Shown here: positions 25,953-34,837 of the stretch, in pieces | Numbering within the stretch: the first letter of the stretch is position 1 | Layout: each line of letters begins with the position of its first letter | Assembly: GCF_000280905.1 (NCBI RefSeq) | Contig: NZ_ALAP01000052.1 | Location: forward strand, 62,001 to 126,000 | Direction of reading: 5' to 3' | DNA from: Streptomyces sp. AA1529 | Lineage (GTDB): Bacteria > Actinomycetota > Actinomycetes > Streptomycetales > Streptomycetaceae | DNA: 64,000 nt | Made by a program: the position numbers and the translations under genes | Notes under the pieces: generated by a model | What the model was told of the DNA's origin: nothing | The model's input: only the letters and a program-made list of their open reading frames with translations | The model's database searches: none

Positions 25953-26390
25953 TCAGCCGGCCCGCTCACCTCCTTCGTCCTGCTCCGCCTGGATCAGCCA
26001 GAGGTGGCCGTCCGGGTCGGCGAAGGCGCCCGCGTACCCCCAGGGCCGGTGGGCCGGCTCGCTGACCGTCCGGGCCCCGGCGCGGACGGCGCGGGCCAGC
26101 GTCTCGTCCACCTCGTGCTCCGCGCCGACGGGGACCGCGAGGACGCACTCGCTCTGCCCGGGTCCGGCGACGGTGTGGTCGCCGGTGATCCAGTCGAAGC
26201 CGTCCGCGGGGATCAGCATCAGCCGCAGCCCGTCGTTGACGACGAACCGCAGCGGCTCGGGGACGCCGTCCTCGGCGAGCTTCCCCACCGCCGCCAGGCC
26301 CAGCCCGTCGCGGTAGAAGGTGTAGGCCGCCATCCGGTCGGCGACGGGCAGGCTGACGGTGACCGGTGCGAGCGTGCGGCCGACGGCCAT
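25953..26390 (-). CDS. VOC/glyoxalase-bleomycin resistance-fold protein
   Basis: 145 residues. The paired beta-alpha-beta-beta-beta pattern is visible: PVTVSLPVADRMAAYTFYRDGLGL, then RPWGYAGAFADPDGHLWLIQA. Typical members are metal-dependent dioxygenase-like, isomerase-like or drug-binding proteins. Here the function is unknown. ATG at 26390 with GGAGG. It lies 98 bp upstream of the aminotransferase on the same strand and may be co-transcribed. Confidence 0.82.
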   Translation of the reverse strand: MAVGRTLAPVTVSLPVADRMAAYTFYRDGLGLAAVGKLAEDGVPEPLRFVVNDGLRLMLIPADGFDWITGDHTVAGPGQSECVLAVPVGAEHEVDETLARAVRAGARTVSEPAHRPWGYAGAFADPDGHLWLIQAEQDEGGERAG

Positions 26391-26582
26391 GAGTACCTCC
26401 TGGACACATCCGGGTGCGTGTGCTGCGGACCTCCATTGCGCCCTGCCGCGGCGCCGCGGCGTGTGCGCCACACCGGGGCCGCGAATCGCCGGTCGGGGCA
26501 CGGTCACACCGCACAGCGGCCCGCGGGCCGATATTGGGCCTGGAGCGAAAGTGCGCGAACACCAGAGAGGGAGGCCCGCACG

Positions 26583-26942
26583 ATGACGGCGGAGATGTCC
26601 GAAGGGGAGATGGAGGTGTCCCTGGAGCTGAGCGGCTGCGCCTGCGAGGACGCCGAGGCGGTCTTCCGGGTGCTGAGCGGGCTGTACCCCTCGGACTGGG
26701 CGGAGCTGCAGCCCGAGGGCCGCAAGGCCAACGTGTGGCTGTCGCGCTTCGATGTCACGCGCGACAGCGGGCGGCCGGACGCGGTGACGCTCGGCGCGCA
26801 GGTGACGGCGGAACTCCAGGGCACCCCGCAGGCGGTGGAACGGCTGCACCGGGTGCTGCTGGAGGCGTTCGGCGTGGTGGAGGTGCTGGAGGTCGCCGGG
26901 GACCAGGAGAAACAGCTCCGCCTCCAGCTGGAGACCCGCTGA
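26583..26942 (+). CDS. Small conserved hypothetical protein
   Basis: 119 residues from the ATG at 26583 with GGAGG nine bases upstream. It has an acidic opening (MSEGEMEVSLELSGCACEDAE), then a mixed alpha/beta body, and no membrane segment. No family is recognised. Divergent from the VOC gene and 143 bp from the 3' end of the bldA-type tRNA gene on the other strand. Confidence 0.65.
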   Translation: MTAEMSEGEMEVSLELSGCACEDAEAVFRVLSGLYPSDWAELQPEGRKANVWLSRFDVTRDSGRPDAVTLGAQVTAELQGTPQAVERLHRVLLEAFGVVEVLEVAGDQEKQLRLQLETR

Positions 26943-27085
26943 CGGCACCTGCGGTTCCGGTACGGCCGGGGAGCGCGGGCGGTGAGTTCGGGCGGCCGGA
27001 CGCCACCCCGTATGAACGCACCGTCTCACCCGCTCGGAGCGCACCGTCCCCGCTGGGTCACCGCAGGTCACGACAGTTGAGCAGG

Positions 27086-27172
27086 TGGTGCCCGGAGCCG
27101 GACTTGAACCGGCACGGCCGCCGAGGGCCAACGAGGTTTAAGCTCGTCGTGTCTGCATTCCACCATCCGGGC
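27086..27172 (-). tRNA. bldA: tRNA-Leu(UAA), bldA-type
   Basis: 87 nt with encoded CCA. The acceptor GCCCGGA pairs with TCCGGGC, then ACCA. The D-arm reads GGTGGAATGCAGAC; the anticodon stem GACGAG/CTCGTT surrounds loop CTTAAAC with anticodon TAA at 27140-27138. There is a long variable arm (GGCC...GGCC), and the T-arm GCCGG-TTCAAGT-CCGGC is complete. In Streptomyces the only tRNA reading UUA is bldA, which gates sporulation and antibiotic genes that carry rare TTA codons; that identity is established family knowledge plus the synteny here. By eye I found no in-frame TTA codon in the coding sequences of this window. Confidence 0.93.
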
Positions 27173-27636
27173 ACCGGCTCCTGGACCGCGTCGTACGCCC
27201 CCGGGCGCAGACGCCCCTCCCCAGGGCGTGGGACGAGCCTATCCAGGGTCTTCCCCTGAACAGCGGATCGACAGAGCGATGTTGTCTTATTTTATTGGCA
27301 ACTGACGGGCCATCAGTGTCACATGCGCCACCTCGCAGCGGTCTCCCCCCTGCGCCCGAGGCGTCAGAAATGACGGAAAGTCGCCGGTCGGTCACGGGTG
27401 TGTACGTCCCATGTCGACCAGCGGCATATGACAAGAGGGTTTGCAGCCAGGAGAGCCGGACCCGTCTCAGGGTCGTCCGTCATACCCAAGGATGACCGGC
27501 GGACCGGGTTCTACCTCCGAAGGCTGCCCCGGAACCAAGAGCCGCGGCGGATCCCGGCGCGCGGTTGGGACGGAACGATAGGGGCAGACGGAAAGTTCCG
27601 TCACTCACCTTCGACGTCCGACAGGAGCCCCGCGCC
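27173..27636. other. 464-bp intergenic region between bldA and the ABC transporter, with AT-rich tract and dyad
   Basis: The minus-strand bldA promoter must lie here; TAGGCT (complement of 27234-27239) is a possible -10. A strikingly AT-rich run (TTGTCTTATTTTATTGG, 27284-27300) is followed by the dyad ACTGA-CGGGCCA-TCAGT (27301-27317). GATAGG near 27579 could be the -10 of the ABC operon. No gene is evident. Confidence 0.45.
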
Positions 27637-28452
27637 GTGACGACCAGTACCCGTCAGCAGCACACCGCGGGTGGCCCGCACCCCGGAGCCCCCGCCGACC
27701 ATGCGCACTCCGGCGTCGCCGCGGCGCGCGCCACCGATCTGTCCAAGGTCTACGGCCAGGGCGAGACCCAGGTCGTCGCGCTCGACCGGATAACGGTCGA
27801 CTTCCGGCAGGCCGAGTTCACCGCGATCATGGGCCCCTCGGGCTCCGGCAAGTCCACCCTCATGCACTGCATGGCCGGACTGGACTCGATCTCCAGCGGC
27901 AGCGCCCGGATCGGCGACACCGAGCTGACCAAGCTCAAGGACAAGAAGCTGACCCAGCTGCGGCGCGACCGCATCGGCTTCATCTTCCAGGCGTTCAACC
28001 TGCTGCCCACGCTCACCGGCCTGGAGAACATCACGCTGCCGATGGACATCGCGGGCCGCAAGCCGGACAAGGAGTGGCTGGACCGCGTCATCCGGACCGT
28101 CGGGCTCACCGACCGGCTCAAGCACCGGCCCAATCAGCTCTCCGGCGGCCAGCAGCAGCGGGTGGCCGTCGCCCGCGCCCTCGCCTCCCGCCCGGAGATC
28201 ATCTTCGGTGACGAGCCGACCGGAAACCTCGACTCCCGCGCCGGCGCCGAGGTCCTCGGCTTCCTGCGCAACTCCGTGCGGGAACTGGGCCAGACCGTCG
28301 TGATGGTCACCCACGACCCGGTGGCCGCCGCCTACGCGGACCGGGTGGTCTTCCTCGCCGACGGCCGCATCGTCGACGACATGGCCGAGCCGACGGCCGA
28401 CGGCGTGCTGGAGCGGATGAAGTCCTTCGACGCCAAGGCCCGGACGAGCTGA
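27637..28452 (+). CDS. ABC transporter ATP-binding protein (MacB/LolD type)
   Basis: 271 residues from the GTG at 27637 with AGGAG. Walker A GPSGSGKST, Q-loop FQAFNLLPTLT, signature LSGGQQQRVAVARAL, Walker B IIFGDEPTGNLDS and switch His in VMVTHDP are all intact. The MacB/LolD/FtsE-like family powers mechanotransmission permeases. It is the first gene of a two-gene operon with the 844-residue FtsX-type permease 113 bp downstream. Substrate unknown: a toxin, lipoprotein or peptide exporter is typical. Confidence 0.92.
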   Translation: MTTSTRQQHTAGGPHPGAPADHAHSGVAAARATDLSKVYGQGETQVVALDRITVDFRQAEFTAIMGPSGSGKSTLMHCMAGLDSISSGSARIGDTELTKLKDKKLTQLRRDRIGFIFQAFNLLPTLTGLENITLPMDIAGRKPDKEWLDRVIRTVGLTDRLKHRPNQLSGGQQQRVAVARALASRPEIIFGDEPTGNLDSRAGAEVLGFLRNSVRELGQTVVMVTHDPVAAAYADRVVFLADGRIVDDMAEPTADGVLERMKSFDAKARTS

Positions 28453-28565
28453 GCCGGGCGCGCGCCCGGACGTAACGGTCCGGGTCGAATCCGCCCCCGC
28501 GCTCCCGTCCCGCGCTCCCACCGCCCGTCCAGCCCACTCGCAGAAGGACCCCCCAGGACTTCCTC

Positions 28566-31100
28566 ATGCTCCGTACCGCCTTGCGCAACGTCTTCGCGCA
28601 CAAGGCCCGGCTGCTGATGACGATGCTCGCCGTGCTGCTCGGCGTGGCCTTCGTCTCCGGCACCCTGGTCTTCACCTCGACCATTTCCGACGCGTTCCAC
28701 AAGAGCTCCGAGAAGGGCTACGCACACGTCGACGTCTCGATACGCCAGGACGGGGGCGACGCGCCCGAGGGCCGGGACTCGCTCTCCACGCTCGACCAGC
28801 GCGTCCTCGACAAGGCGGCCGACCTGCCCGGCGCCAAGTCCGCCACCGGCGTGGTCTCCGGCTTCGCCGCGCTCTCCGACAAGGACGGCAAACTCGTCGG
28901 CGACGGCTTCTCCACCCAGGGCGCCAACTACTACGGCGGCCGGGACGGCAAGGGCAGCGACGCGCGCTACCCGATGAAGGACGGCGCGGCACCGCGCGCG
29001 CCCGGCCAGATCGCGCTGGACGCCAAGACCGCCGAGCGCACCGGTTACCAGGTCGGCGACACCGTCCGGATGTCGGTGAACGGCCCGGTCCGCACCGAGA
29101 AGGTCACCGGCATCTTCACCACCGACGACGGCAACGTCGCCGCGGGCGGCACCCTGGTGCTGTTCGACAACACCACCGCGCAGAAGCTGTTCGCCAAGCC
29201 CGGTGAGTACACCGAGATCTCGATGCGGGCCGACCAGGGCGTCTCGCAGACGGAGCTCAAGAAGCAGGCCGCCGGCATCCTGCCGTCCGGCACCGAGGCC
29301 GTCACCGGCAAGAAGCTCGCCGACGAGGAGTCCAAGCAGATCGAGCAGGGCATGTCGGGCATGAAGACGAGCCTGCTGGCCTTCGCCGGGATCGCGCTGT
29401 TCGTCGGCATCTTCATCATCGCCAACACCTTCACCATGCTGGTCGCGCAGCGCACCAAGGAGCTGGCGCTGCTGCGCGCGGTGGGTGCCAGCCGCCGCCA
29501 GGTCACCCGCTCGGTGCTGATCGAGGCGCTGGTCGTGGGCACGGTCGCGGGGCTGGCCGGGATGGCGGCCGGCGTCGGCATCGGCGCCGGGCTGCGCTCC
29601 CTGGTGGGCAGGATGGGCACCATGCCCGACGGGCCGCTGGTGGTCGAGCCGTCCACGGTCGTCGTCTCGCTGGTCGTCGGTGTCGTCGTCACCGTCCTGG
29701 CGGCCTGGCTGCCGGCGCGGCGCGCGGCAAAGATCCCGCCGGTGGCGGCGATGGGCAGTGTCCACGCCCCGTCGACGACCCGCTCACTGATCGTCCGCAA
29801 CACCATCGGCGCGCTGCTGTCGGCCGCCGGCGCGGCCCTGGTGCTGGCGGCGACCGAGATGGACGACGGCAAGGCCCCGATGGGCGGCGGTGCCGCACTG
29901 CTGCTGATCGGCGTCTTCGTGCTCACCCCGCTGCTGTCCCGCCCGCTGATCGCGGCGGCGGCCCCGGTGCTGCGGCTCTTCCAGGTCAGCGGGAAGCTGG
30001 CGCGGCAGAACGCGGTGCGCAACCCGCGGCGCACGGCCGCCACCGCCTCCGCGCTGATGGTCGGGCTGACGCTGATCACGGGTCTGACGGTGATCGCAGG
30101 CGGGGTGCAGCAGGCCATCGAGAAGATGGCGTCCGGCTCGCTGAAGGCCGACTACACGGTCTCGATGGCCAACTACACGCCGCTCTCCCCCGAGGTGGAG
30201 AAGAAGCTGGCCCGCTCGGACGAGGTCACCGCGACCTCGCCGCTGCGCAACGCGCGGTCGGAGATCGACGGCAGCACCGAGTACCTGACGGGCGTCAACG
30301 GCTCCACCATCGCGCAGCTCACGTCCATCGACTTCACCGCGGGCGGCTGGTCCGGCGTCAGCAGCGGCAAGCAGGCGGTCGTGGACGAGGACACCGCGAA
30401 GCAGCGGGGCTGGAAGCCCGGGTCCCGGTTCGAGGTGACCTACCAGGACGGCGAGAAGGGCCGGTTCTCCGTCGCGGGCGTCTACCACGGCAACCAGATG
30501 ATCAAGGGCATCATGGTCGACAACAAGGCCGTGACCCCGCATCTGACCAAGGTCGCCGACATGCAGGTCCTCGCCAAGACGAAGGGCGGCGCGACCGACG
30601 AGGTCAAGGAGACGCTGGAGAAGCAGCTCGGCAACAACCCGGCGGTCCTCGTCCAGGACAAGAAGGACATCTCCGACGGCATCGCGCAGATGATCAACAT
30701 CCTGCTGAACATGCTGTACGGGCTGCTCGCGATGGCCGTCATCGTCGCCGTCCTCGGCGTGATCAACACACTGGCCATGTCGGTCTTCGAACGCGGCCAG
30801 GAGATCGGGATGCTGCGCGCCATCGGCCTCGACCGGCGGGGGATCAAGCGGATGGTGCGGCTGGAGTCGCTCGTCATCTCGCTCTTCGGCGGCGTCCTCG
30901 GCATCGGACTGGGCGTGTTCTTCGGCTGGGCGGCCGGTGAGCTGATCTCCGGTTCGCTGGAGACCTACTCGCTCGTCCTGCCCTGGGGACGGATGGGCAT
31001 CTTCCTCGCGCTGGCCGCGCTCGTGGGCGTCCTCGCCTCCCTGTGGCCCGCCCGGCGCGCGGCCCGGCTGAACATGCTGGAGGCCATCAAGACGGAGTGA
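28566..31100 (+). CDS. ABC transporter permease, FtsX/MacB type (fused pair)
   Basis: 844 residues. Opening ALRNVFAHKARLLMTMLAVLLGVAF, then a large extracytoplasmic domain (about 50-250), three spans with the FtsX pattern (IIANTFTMLVAQRTKELALLRAVGASRRQV), a middle span pair, a second extracytoplasmic domain (about 500-700) and a second FtsX domain (VINTLAMSVFERGQEIGMLRAIGLDRRGI). It is thus a fusion of two FtsX halves, needing only the neighbouring ATPase dimer. It ends in WPARRAARLNMLEAIKTE before a terminator at 31144. Confidence 0.92.
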   Translation: MLRTALRNVFAHKARLLMTMLAVLLGVAFVSGTLVFTSTISDAFHKSSEKGYAHVDVSIRQDGGDAPEGRDSLSTLDQRVLDKAADLPGAKSATGVVSGFAALSDKDGKLVGDGFSTQGANYYGGRDGKGSDARYPMKDGAAPRAPGQIALDAKTAERTGYQVGDTVRMSVNGPVRTEKVTGIFTTDDGNVAAGGTLVLFDNTTAQKLFAKPGEYTEISMRADQGVSQTELKKQAAGILPSGTEAVTGKKLADEESKQIEQGMSGMKTSLLAFAGIALFVGIFIIANTFTMLVAQRTKELALLRAVGASRRQVTRSVLIEALVVGTVAGLAGMAAGVGIGAGLRSLVGRMGTMPDGPLVVEPSTVVVSLVVGVVVTVLAAWLPARRAAKIPPVAAMGSVHAPSTTRSLIVRNTIGALLSAAGAALVLAATEMDDGKAPMGGGAALLLIGVFVLTPLLSRPLIAAAAPVLRLFQVSGKLARQNAVRNPRRTAATASALMVGLTLITGLTVIAGGVQQAIEKMASGSLKADYTVSMANYTPLSPEVEKKLARSDEVTATSPLRNARSEIDGSTEYLTGVNGSTIAQLTSIDFTAGGWSGVSSGKQAVVDEDTAKQRGWKPGSRFEVTYQDGEKGRFSVAGVYHGNQMIKGIMVDNKAVTPHLTKVADMQVLAKTKGGATDEVKETLEKQLGNNPAVLVQDKKDISDGIAQMINILLNMLYGLLAMAVIVAVLGVINTLAMSVFERGQEIGMLRAIGLDRRGIKRMVRLESLVISLFGGVLGIGLGVFFGWAAGELISGSLETYSLVLPWGRMGIFLALAALVGVLASLWPARRAARLNMLEAIKTE

Positions 31101-31143
31101 CCGGGTCGCTCCCGGCCCGTCCGGGAGACCGGACCCCGCACAC

Positions 31144-31174
31144 GTGCGCCCCCTCCGCTCCGGAGGGGGCGCAC
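31144..31174. terminator. Hairpin terminator after the ABC operon
   Basis: A perfect 13-bp stem, GTGCGCCCCCTCC with GGAGGGGGCGCAC, and 5-nt loop GCTCC, 43 bp after the permease stop and 136 bp before the convergent Cfa gene end. Confidence 0.82.
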
Positions 31175-31310
31175 GCATGTGCGGCACGGGCCGCCGGGCG
31201 GGCGCCCCGGACGCCGCCGGACCCGCCGGTTCCGTCGGGCCGGGTCGGACCCGCCGGGATCCGCCGGCCCCGCACCGGGACGTCCGTCAGGGCCGCACCG
31301 GGAACAGCCG

Positions 31311-32672
31311 TCAGGCCCGGGCCTCCGCGTCGGCCGTCCACCGCCGGGTGCGCAGCGGCAGGCCGGAGGCGCCGGACTCCGGGGTCCGTACGGCCAGCAC
31401 CTGGTTGACGCCGATGCGGTTGCGTTCGAAGGCGAGGGCCGAGGCGGCCATGTAGAGCCGCCACACCCGGGCCCGTCCGGGGGTGGTGAGCCGGGTCGCG
31501 CGGGCGAAGTCCGCCTCCAGGTTCCGCACCCAGGCGCGCAGCGTCAGCGCGTAGTGCTCGCGCAGCGACTCGACGTCCCGCACCTCGAAGCCGGCCCGCT
31601 CCAGCAGTCCCACGGTGCGCCCGACGGGGGCGAGCTCCCCGTCGGGGAAGACGTAGGCGTCGATGAACGGGTCCACCGCGTAGACCTCTTCGTCGGCGAG
31701 CGGGCGCCGGGCGATCTGGTGGTTGAGCAGCCGTCCGCCCGGCCGCAGGAGGGCGTGCAGATCGTCGGCGTACTCGCGGTAGCGGGCGGAGCCGACGTGT
31801 TCGGCCATGCCGACGGACGAGACGGCGTCGTAGGGGCCGTCGTCGATCTCGCGGTAGTCCTGGACGCGGATCTCGACCCGGTCCGTCAGCCCTTCCTCGG
31901 CGATCCGCTTGCGGCCGTGGGCGGCCTGTTCACGGGAGAGGGTGACGGCGACGGCACGCACGCCGTACTCGCGCGCGGCGTGCAGGACGAGCGACCCCCA
32001 GCCGCCGCCGACGTCCAGCAGCCGCTCGCCCGGGCGCAGCGCGAGCTTGCGGCAGATCAGGTCGATCTTGTCGCGCTGGGCCTCCTCCAGGGTGCCGTCC
32101 GGCTGCCAGTAGGCGCAGGAGTAGACCATGCTCGGCCCCAGCACCAGTGCGTAGAAGTCGTTGCCGACGTCGTAGTGGTGGCTGATGGCCTCGCGGTCCC
32201 TGCCGAGGGTGTGGCGCAGGCCGGTGCGGCGCCGGGCCTCCTCGGCGGGCGGTGGGGGCGGCAGTCCGGGACCGGCCAGCCGCAGCAGTTCGGCGGCGGC
32301 GCGGCGGGCCGCCGGGTCGCGTGCCAGGGACAGCGCGCCGCCCGCCCAGCCGGTGCCGAAGGCGGGCGCCTCGTCGGTGCCGGAGGTGAGCTCGCCCTGT
32401 TCGTCCCGCTCCCAGATCAGGCCGGCCAGCAGGTCGAGCGCCTGGTAGAGGTCGCCCTCGACATCGAGATCGCCGGCCACCCAGGCCCGGGCCAGTCCCA
32501 GCTCGCCCGGCCGCCACAGCACCCGGCGCAGCGCGCGGCGGCTGCGGACGATCAGGACGGGGGCATCGGGCGGGCCGGCCTCGCTGCGGTCCCACGCCCG
32601 CACCCGTACCGGGAGCGGGACCCCGAGCAGTTGCTCCGCGAGCGCGACGATCCGTTCAGCGGCACCGGCCAT
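31311..32672 (-). CDS. cfa: Cyclopropane-fatty-acyl-phospholipid synthase-type SAM methyltransferase
   Basis: 453 residues. Signatures: ISHHYDVGNDFYALVLG, VYSCAYW, the SAM loop LLDVGGGWGSLVLHA (Gly where DxGCGWG is usual), SVGMAEHVG and IDAYVFPDGEL. It methylates the double bond of unsaturated phospholipid acyl chains to a cyclopropane or methyl branch, altering membrane fluidity. An N-terminal domain (1-165) precedes the catalytic part, as in CFA synthases. ATG at 32672 with GGAGG. A terminator separates it from the ndh gene upstream. Confidence 0.88.
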   Translation of the reverse strand: MAGAAERIVALAEQLLGVPLPVRVRAWDRSEAGPPDAPVLIVRSRRALRRVLWRPGELGLARAWVAGDLDVEGDLYQALDLLAGLIWERDEQGELTSGTDEAPAFGTGWAGGALSLARDPAARRAAAELLRLAGPGLPPPPPAEEARRRTGLRHTLGRDREAISHHYDVGNDFYALVLGPSMVYSCAYWQPDGTLEEAQRDKIDLICRKLALRPGERLLDVGGGWGSLVLHAAREYGVRAVAVTLSREQAAHGRKRIAEEGLTDRVEIRVQDYREIDDGPYDAVSSVGMAEHVGSARYREYADDLHALLRPGGRLLNHQIARRPLADEEVYAVDPFIDAYVFPDGELAPVGRTVGLLERAGFEVRDVESLREHYALTLRAWVRNLEADFARATRLTTPGRARVWRLYMAASALAFERNRIGVNQVLAVRTPESGASGLPLRTRRWTADAEARA

Positions 32673-32788
32673 AGAGCACACCTCCGTGTCAGGAAGGGGT
32701 GGATTCCCCGTACACGTAACGCGCGCGGGGGGTGGGTGTATGCCCACTGTGCCCAACGGACCGGCGCTTCGACCGCGGTGGAAACGGC

Positions 32789-32828
32789 GAGAGGGGCGTG
32801 AGCCCCACGGATGGCTCACGCCCCTCTC
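32789..32828. terminator. Hairpin terminator after ndh
   Basis: A perfect 16-bp stem (GAGAGGGGCGTGAGCC with its complement) and an 8-nt loop, 76 bp beyond the ndh stop and 117 bp before the cfa start, so it isolates the two minus-strand genes. Confidence 0.85.
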
Positions 32829-32903
32829 GGACGTGCACGAAGGTCGCGGACCGGGTCCGCGGCCGGTGCCGGCCGGCCCGTGCCGGGCCGGCCGGTTTCC
32901 GGA

Positions 32904-34352
32904 TCAGGAGGAGGCTGCCGCCTTCTCGTTCCTGTCCTCGACCGGGCTGTCGGCGCGGCTGTCGGCGGACGCCTTGCCGGTGTCGGCGGACGCGGAGGCC
33001 TCCGCCTTGGCGAGGGCTGCCGCGGTCACGGGTGCCGCCGCCTCGTAGAACTCACCCCGCGGGTGCTCCATGGCACCCAGCGAGACGACCTCGCGCTTGA
33101 GGAACATGCCGAGCGTCCAGTCGGCGAAGACCCGGATCTTGCGGTTCCAGGTGGGCACCGCCATGCCGTGGTAGGCACGGTGGAAGTACCAGGCCAGCCG
33201 GCCGCGCAGCTTGATCCGCGTCTTGCCGAAGACGATCATCGCGACGCCCTTGTGCAGGCCGAGGCCCGCGACGGCGCCCTTGTTGGCGTGCTTGTACTTG
33301 CCCTGCGGGAAGCCGCGCAGGCCGGAGATGACGTTGTCCCCGAGCACCTTGGACTGGCGCAGCGCGTGCTGCGCGTTGGGCGGGCAGAACGCGCCCTCCT
33401 TGCCGGCGGCCAGGTCCGGGACCTGCGCGTTGTCACCCGCGGCCCAGGCGTAGTCCATGCCCTTGACCTGCATGCTCGCGTCCACGTCGACATGGCCCTT
33501 GGGTCCCAGGGGCAGGCCGAAGCGGGAGAGCACCGGGTTGGGCTTGACGCCCGCGGTCCACACGATGGTGCTGGAGTCGACCTCCAGGCCGTTCTTGAGC
33601 ACCACGTGGCCGTCCACGCAGGACTCCATCGAAGTGTTCAGGTAGACCTCGACGCCGCGCTTCTTGAGGTGCTCCAGGCCCCACTCGCCCAGCTTCGGGC
33701 CGACCTCGGGGAGGATCCCGGGGGCCGCGTCGACGAGGACGAACCGCATGTCCTCGCGCTTGACGTTGGGGTAGTACTTGGCGGCGTCCCTGGCCATGTC
33801 CTCGACCTCGCCGATGGTCTCGGCTCCGGCGAACCCGCCGCCGATGAAGACGAAGGTGAGGGCCTTGCGGCGGGCGTCCTCGTCCTGGGTGGAGTCCGCC
33901 TTGTCGAACTGCTCCAGGACGTGGTTGCGCAGGCCGATGGCCTCCTCCACGCCCTTCATGCCGATGCCGTTCTCCGCCAGCCCCGGCACCGGGAAGGTGC
34001 GCGAGACGGCGCCCATCGCGATGACCAGGTAGTCGAACGGCAGCTCGTAGGCGTCGCCGACCAGCGGCGACACACTGGCGACCTTGCGGTCCTGGTCGAT
34101 CGAGGTGACCCGGCCGGTGAGGACCTCCGCCTTGGGGAGCACGCGTCGCAGGGGGACCACGACATGGCGGGGTGAGATGCTGCCGGCGGCGGCTTCGGGG
34201 AGGAAGGGCTGGTACGTCATGTACGACCGCGGGTCGACGACCGTGACGGTCGCCTCGCCGTAGCGCATCTTCTTCAGGATGCGCCGCGCTGCGTACAGAC
34301 CGACGTACCCGCCACCCACTACGAGGATTCGGGGACGCTCCGTGGTGCTCAT
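32904..34352 (-). CDS. ndh: Type II NADH dehydrogenase
   Basis: 482 residues. Two Rossmann motifs, VVGGGYVGLYAA (FAD) and FIGGGFAGAETIGEVED (NADH), plus AWAAGDNAQVPD and a C-terminal amphipathic region that should bind the membrane. NDH-2 passes electrons from NADH to menaquinone without pumping protons. The last 50 residues are Ala/Ser/Asp-rich and disordered. No strong ribosome-binding site precedes the ATG at 34352; a GATACT hexamer 7 nt upstream suggests a leaderless message. A Rex-like box lies 35-52 bp upstream, consistent with NADH/NAD+-responsive control. Confidence 0.92.
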   Translation of the reverse strand: MSTTERPRILVVGGGYVGLYAARRILKKMRYGEATVTVVDPRSYMTYQPFLPEAAAGSISPRHVVVPLRRVLPKAEVLTGRVTSIDQDRKVASVSPLVGDAYELPFDYLVIAMGAVSRTFPVPGLAENGIGMKGVEEAIGLRNHVLEQFDKADSTQDEDARRKALTFVFIGGGFAGAETIGEVEDMARDAAKYYPNVKREDMRFVLVDAAPGILPEVGPKLGEWGLEHLKKRGVEVYLNTSMESCVDGHVVLKNGLEVDSSTIVWTAGVKPNPVLSRFGLPLGPKGHVDVDASMQVKGMDYAWAAGDNAQVPDLAAGKEGAFCPPNAQHALRQSKVLGDNVISGLRGFPQGKYKHANKGAVAGLGLHKGVAMIVFGKTRIKLRGRLAWYFHRAYHGMAVPTWNRKIRVFADWTLGMFLKREVVSLGAMEHPRGEFYEAAAPVTAAALAKAEASASADTGKASADSRADSPVEDRNEKAAASS

Positions 34353-34386
34353 GGAATCGAGTATCCACCCATCCCGGGGGGTCACT

Positions 34387-34404
34387 TCGTGAGGGCCTTC
34401 ACAA
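34387..34404. promoter_or_regulatory. Rex-like redox box upstream of ndh
   Basis: TCGTGAGGGCCTTCACAA agrees with the Rex consensus TTGTGAANNNNTTCACAA at 12 of 14 specified positions. It is centred about 43 bp upstream of the ndh start and also lies 20 bp before a TACACT hexamer on the plus strand. In S. coelicolor Rex senses NADH/NAD+ and, as I recall, targets the orthologous ndh. Confidence 0.6.
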
Positions 34405-34435
34405 GGATCGGTGGACCCTCTGCTACACTCCGCCG

Positions 34436-34632
34436 CCCGTGATCGAGCCCACAGGCTCGCCGTGGCACCCCTGCACCGCGTGAACCGTTGACACGCCTCT
34501 TGAGCTGCGGGGATCAGCACCCCTTGAAGGGAGCCGCCGCACAGCGGTGGAACCGCGCACATCCGGCGCGGCGGCGGCACATCCGGAACCGTGCCTTCCA
34601 CGAGGAAAACCAGGGCCCACCGGGCCCTTTCT
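34436..34632 (+). ncRNA. Candidate small RNA between ndh and the YhhN gene
   Basis: In the 485-bp gap 34353-34837 a possible -10 TACACT (34424-34429) is followed by hairpin CGAGCC-CACA-GGCTCG (about 34444-34459), hairpin GGGG-ATCAGCA-CCCC (34509-34523), and AGGGCCC-ACC-GGGCCCT plus TT (34612-34630), which resembles an intrinsic terminator. The -35 is weak. No open frame of useful length is present. It matches no RNA family I recognise. Confidence 0.3.
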
Positions 34633-34802
34633 CATGTGAATCAATTCACGAAACTCGTCCGCCCGGGCGGGCGCGGGGCGCCGCGAAGGCCGCTTCACAC
34701 CTATCAGCAGAGTGCCGGCCCGCTCAACTGAGAGCCATCGAGCCCCCTCGACCGGGCCCGCCGGGGCGCCCCGCCGGAGCGCGACGGCCCGCCGCCGAAG
34801 GG

Positions 34803-34830
34803 TTGACGGTGCCGTACTGGGCGGTAACAC
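34803..34830 (+). promoter_or_regulatory. Promoter TTGACG-16-TAACAC giving a leaderless transcript
   Basis: TTGACG (34803-34808) and TAACAC (34825-34830) are close to the Streptomyces vegetative consensus with a 16-bp spacer. The -10 ends 7 bp before the ATG at 34838, so transcription should begin at or beside the start codon. Confidence 0.6.
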
Positions 34831-34837
34831 TGCCCGG

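Noticed and set aside
34436..34632. 6S RNA or SRP RNA
   Set aside because: Lacks the long closing stem and bubble of 6S and the conserved SRP loop; kept only as an unnamed candidate small RNA.
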